This document shows positions 63,505 through 64,000 of a stretch of DNA of 64,000 nucleotides, piece after piece. This DNA comes from Colwellia sp. Arc7-635 (GTDB lineage Bacteria; Pseudomonadota; Gammaproteobacteria; Enterobacterales; Alteromonadaceae). A program made the position numbers and the translations under genes. The number at the start of each line of letters is the position of its first letter. Within the stretch, counting starts at the first letter, position 1. The notes under the pieces were generated by a model. The model had not been told where the DNA came from, ran no database searches, and saw only the letters and a program-made list of their open reading frames with translations. The stretch spans positions 62,001 to 126,000 of the forward strand of contig NZ_CP034660.1 of NCBI RefSeq assembly GCF_003971255.1. Reading direction: 5' to 3'.

Positions 63505-64000
63505 AACAGGCACAACTTGTCGATAAATATTGTTAATAAAGGTAAGGGCAAAATTGTTAAATTCAAGTGATGAAATTAATATCTATTAAGGATAATCGGT
63601 GAAATAGTAGATATATATCACTAATTTTTCATCAAATTACATTTTTATTAATAATATTAAATGCCATACTAAATTTTCATGACGTTTTGATCGCTATAAT
63701 TTAGCTAATGACTGATTGAGTTAACTAAGTGGTAGCGAAACGTCAGGCTTTATAGTTAATATCGCACCTCTTTTCCGCAAATTAAACATAAATACTATAG
63801 AGATGTGAATAAGGTGTTTAATTGATCTTCTGTGGCCTTAATTGCCAATAATGGTGAAGAGTTTTGTTGAACAGTCGCGGCTTACTAGCCTTTAAATCAT
63901 TCAATATATTGGATACTTAGGCCACCTGACAATGAACAATTTACTATTTTTATTCTTATATTTCATTCGCACAATGCTTTTTACTGAATTGAGTTCTTGA
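63505..64000. other. Intergenic stretch to window end
   Basis: About 496 AT-rich bases upstream of prlC. It must hold the prlC promoter. No gene, repeat or RNA is recognised; a 22-codon frame at 63932-64000 (MNNLLFLFLYFIRTMLF...) is hydrophobic but unsupported. Confidence 0.5.

Noticed and set aside
63932-64000. 22-codon hydrophobic frame at the right edge
   Set aside because: No clear RBS and too short; chance frames of this size are common in AT-rich DNA.

Overview
The window looks like chromosome of a marine gammaproteobacterium of the Alteromonadales, most likely Colwelliaceae (Colwellia/Thalassotalea-like). This is an inference from AT-rich DNA, the style of the proteins (TonB-dependent receptors of the Xanthomonas/Caulobacter type, PEP-CTERM protein, ExeM-type nuclease, prlC-rsmJ order) and a Tc1/mariner-sized MITE. 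No rRNA, tRNA, CRISPR array or complete IS was seen.

Region by region. (1) 1-11506: an oxidised-cellulose utilisation locus. A TonB-dependent receptor and a tryptophan-halogenase-like flavoprotein run leftwards. A GPH-family symporter, a GH94 phosphorylase with the residue pattern of cellobionic acid phosphorylase, a gluconokinase and a secreted CBM9-like protein run rightwards. Three LacI-type palindromic operators lie between the two arms. An SRPBCC protein and glycerol kinase follow. (2) 11618-16131: topB, then a LysR regulator divergent from a peroxiredoxin-like gene that is translationally coupled to an exported haloacid-dehalogenase-like protein. (3) 16148-25328: a 266-bp MITE; then a multidomain secreted nuclease (endonuclease I + lamin-tail + ExeM/EEP) that ends in a dockerin, followed directly by a small PEP-CTERM protein with cohesin-like sequence; then a DUF3857/transglutaminase protein paired with a TPR lipoprotein. 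(4) 25392-31552: a GNAT protein, a frameshifted periplasmic binding protein, and an RND pump with its adaptor. (5) 31724-42328: the most unusual block. A 49-bp near-perfect palindrome carries a sigma70-like promoter on each strand. It separates a zinc-ribbon/membrane-protein pair (leftwards) from a YqiJ-like, flotillin-like and giant AAA ATPase operon (rightwards). An HNH endonuclease gene follows. (6) 42597-52984: housekeeping and stress genes (HI0933-family flavoprotein, cytochrome b561, acidic lipoprotein, ferritin, peroxiredoxin, broken chemotaxis receptor, NDH-2, TPR/TonB-C protein). (7) 53099-59686: a Fur-box-flanked iron-uptake cluster (two-component system, siderophore-type receptor, DUF3649, PepSY and DUF3325 membrane proteins). 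(8) 59865-63504: prlC, a 3-methyladenine glycosylase and rsmJ in one operon.

Three otherwise good genes (26201-27051, 48035-49974, 55392-57532) are each broken by one apparently missing base in a G, T or C run. Homopolymer sequencing error is the simplest explanation, but slippage or gene decay is possible. All functional statements come from reading the sequence and from memory of the families; no database search was run.
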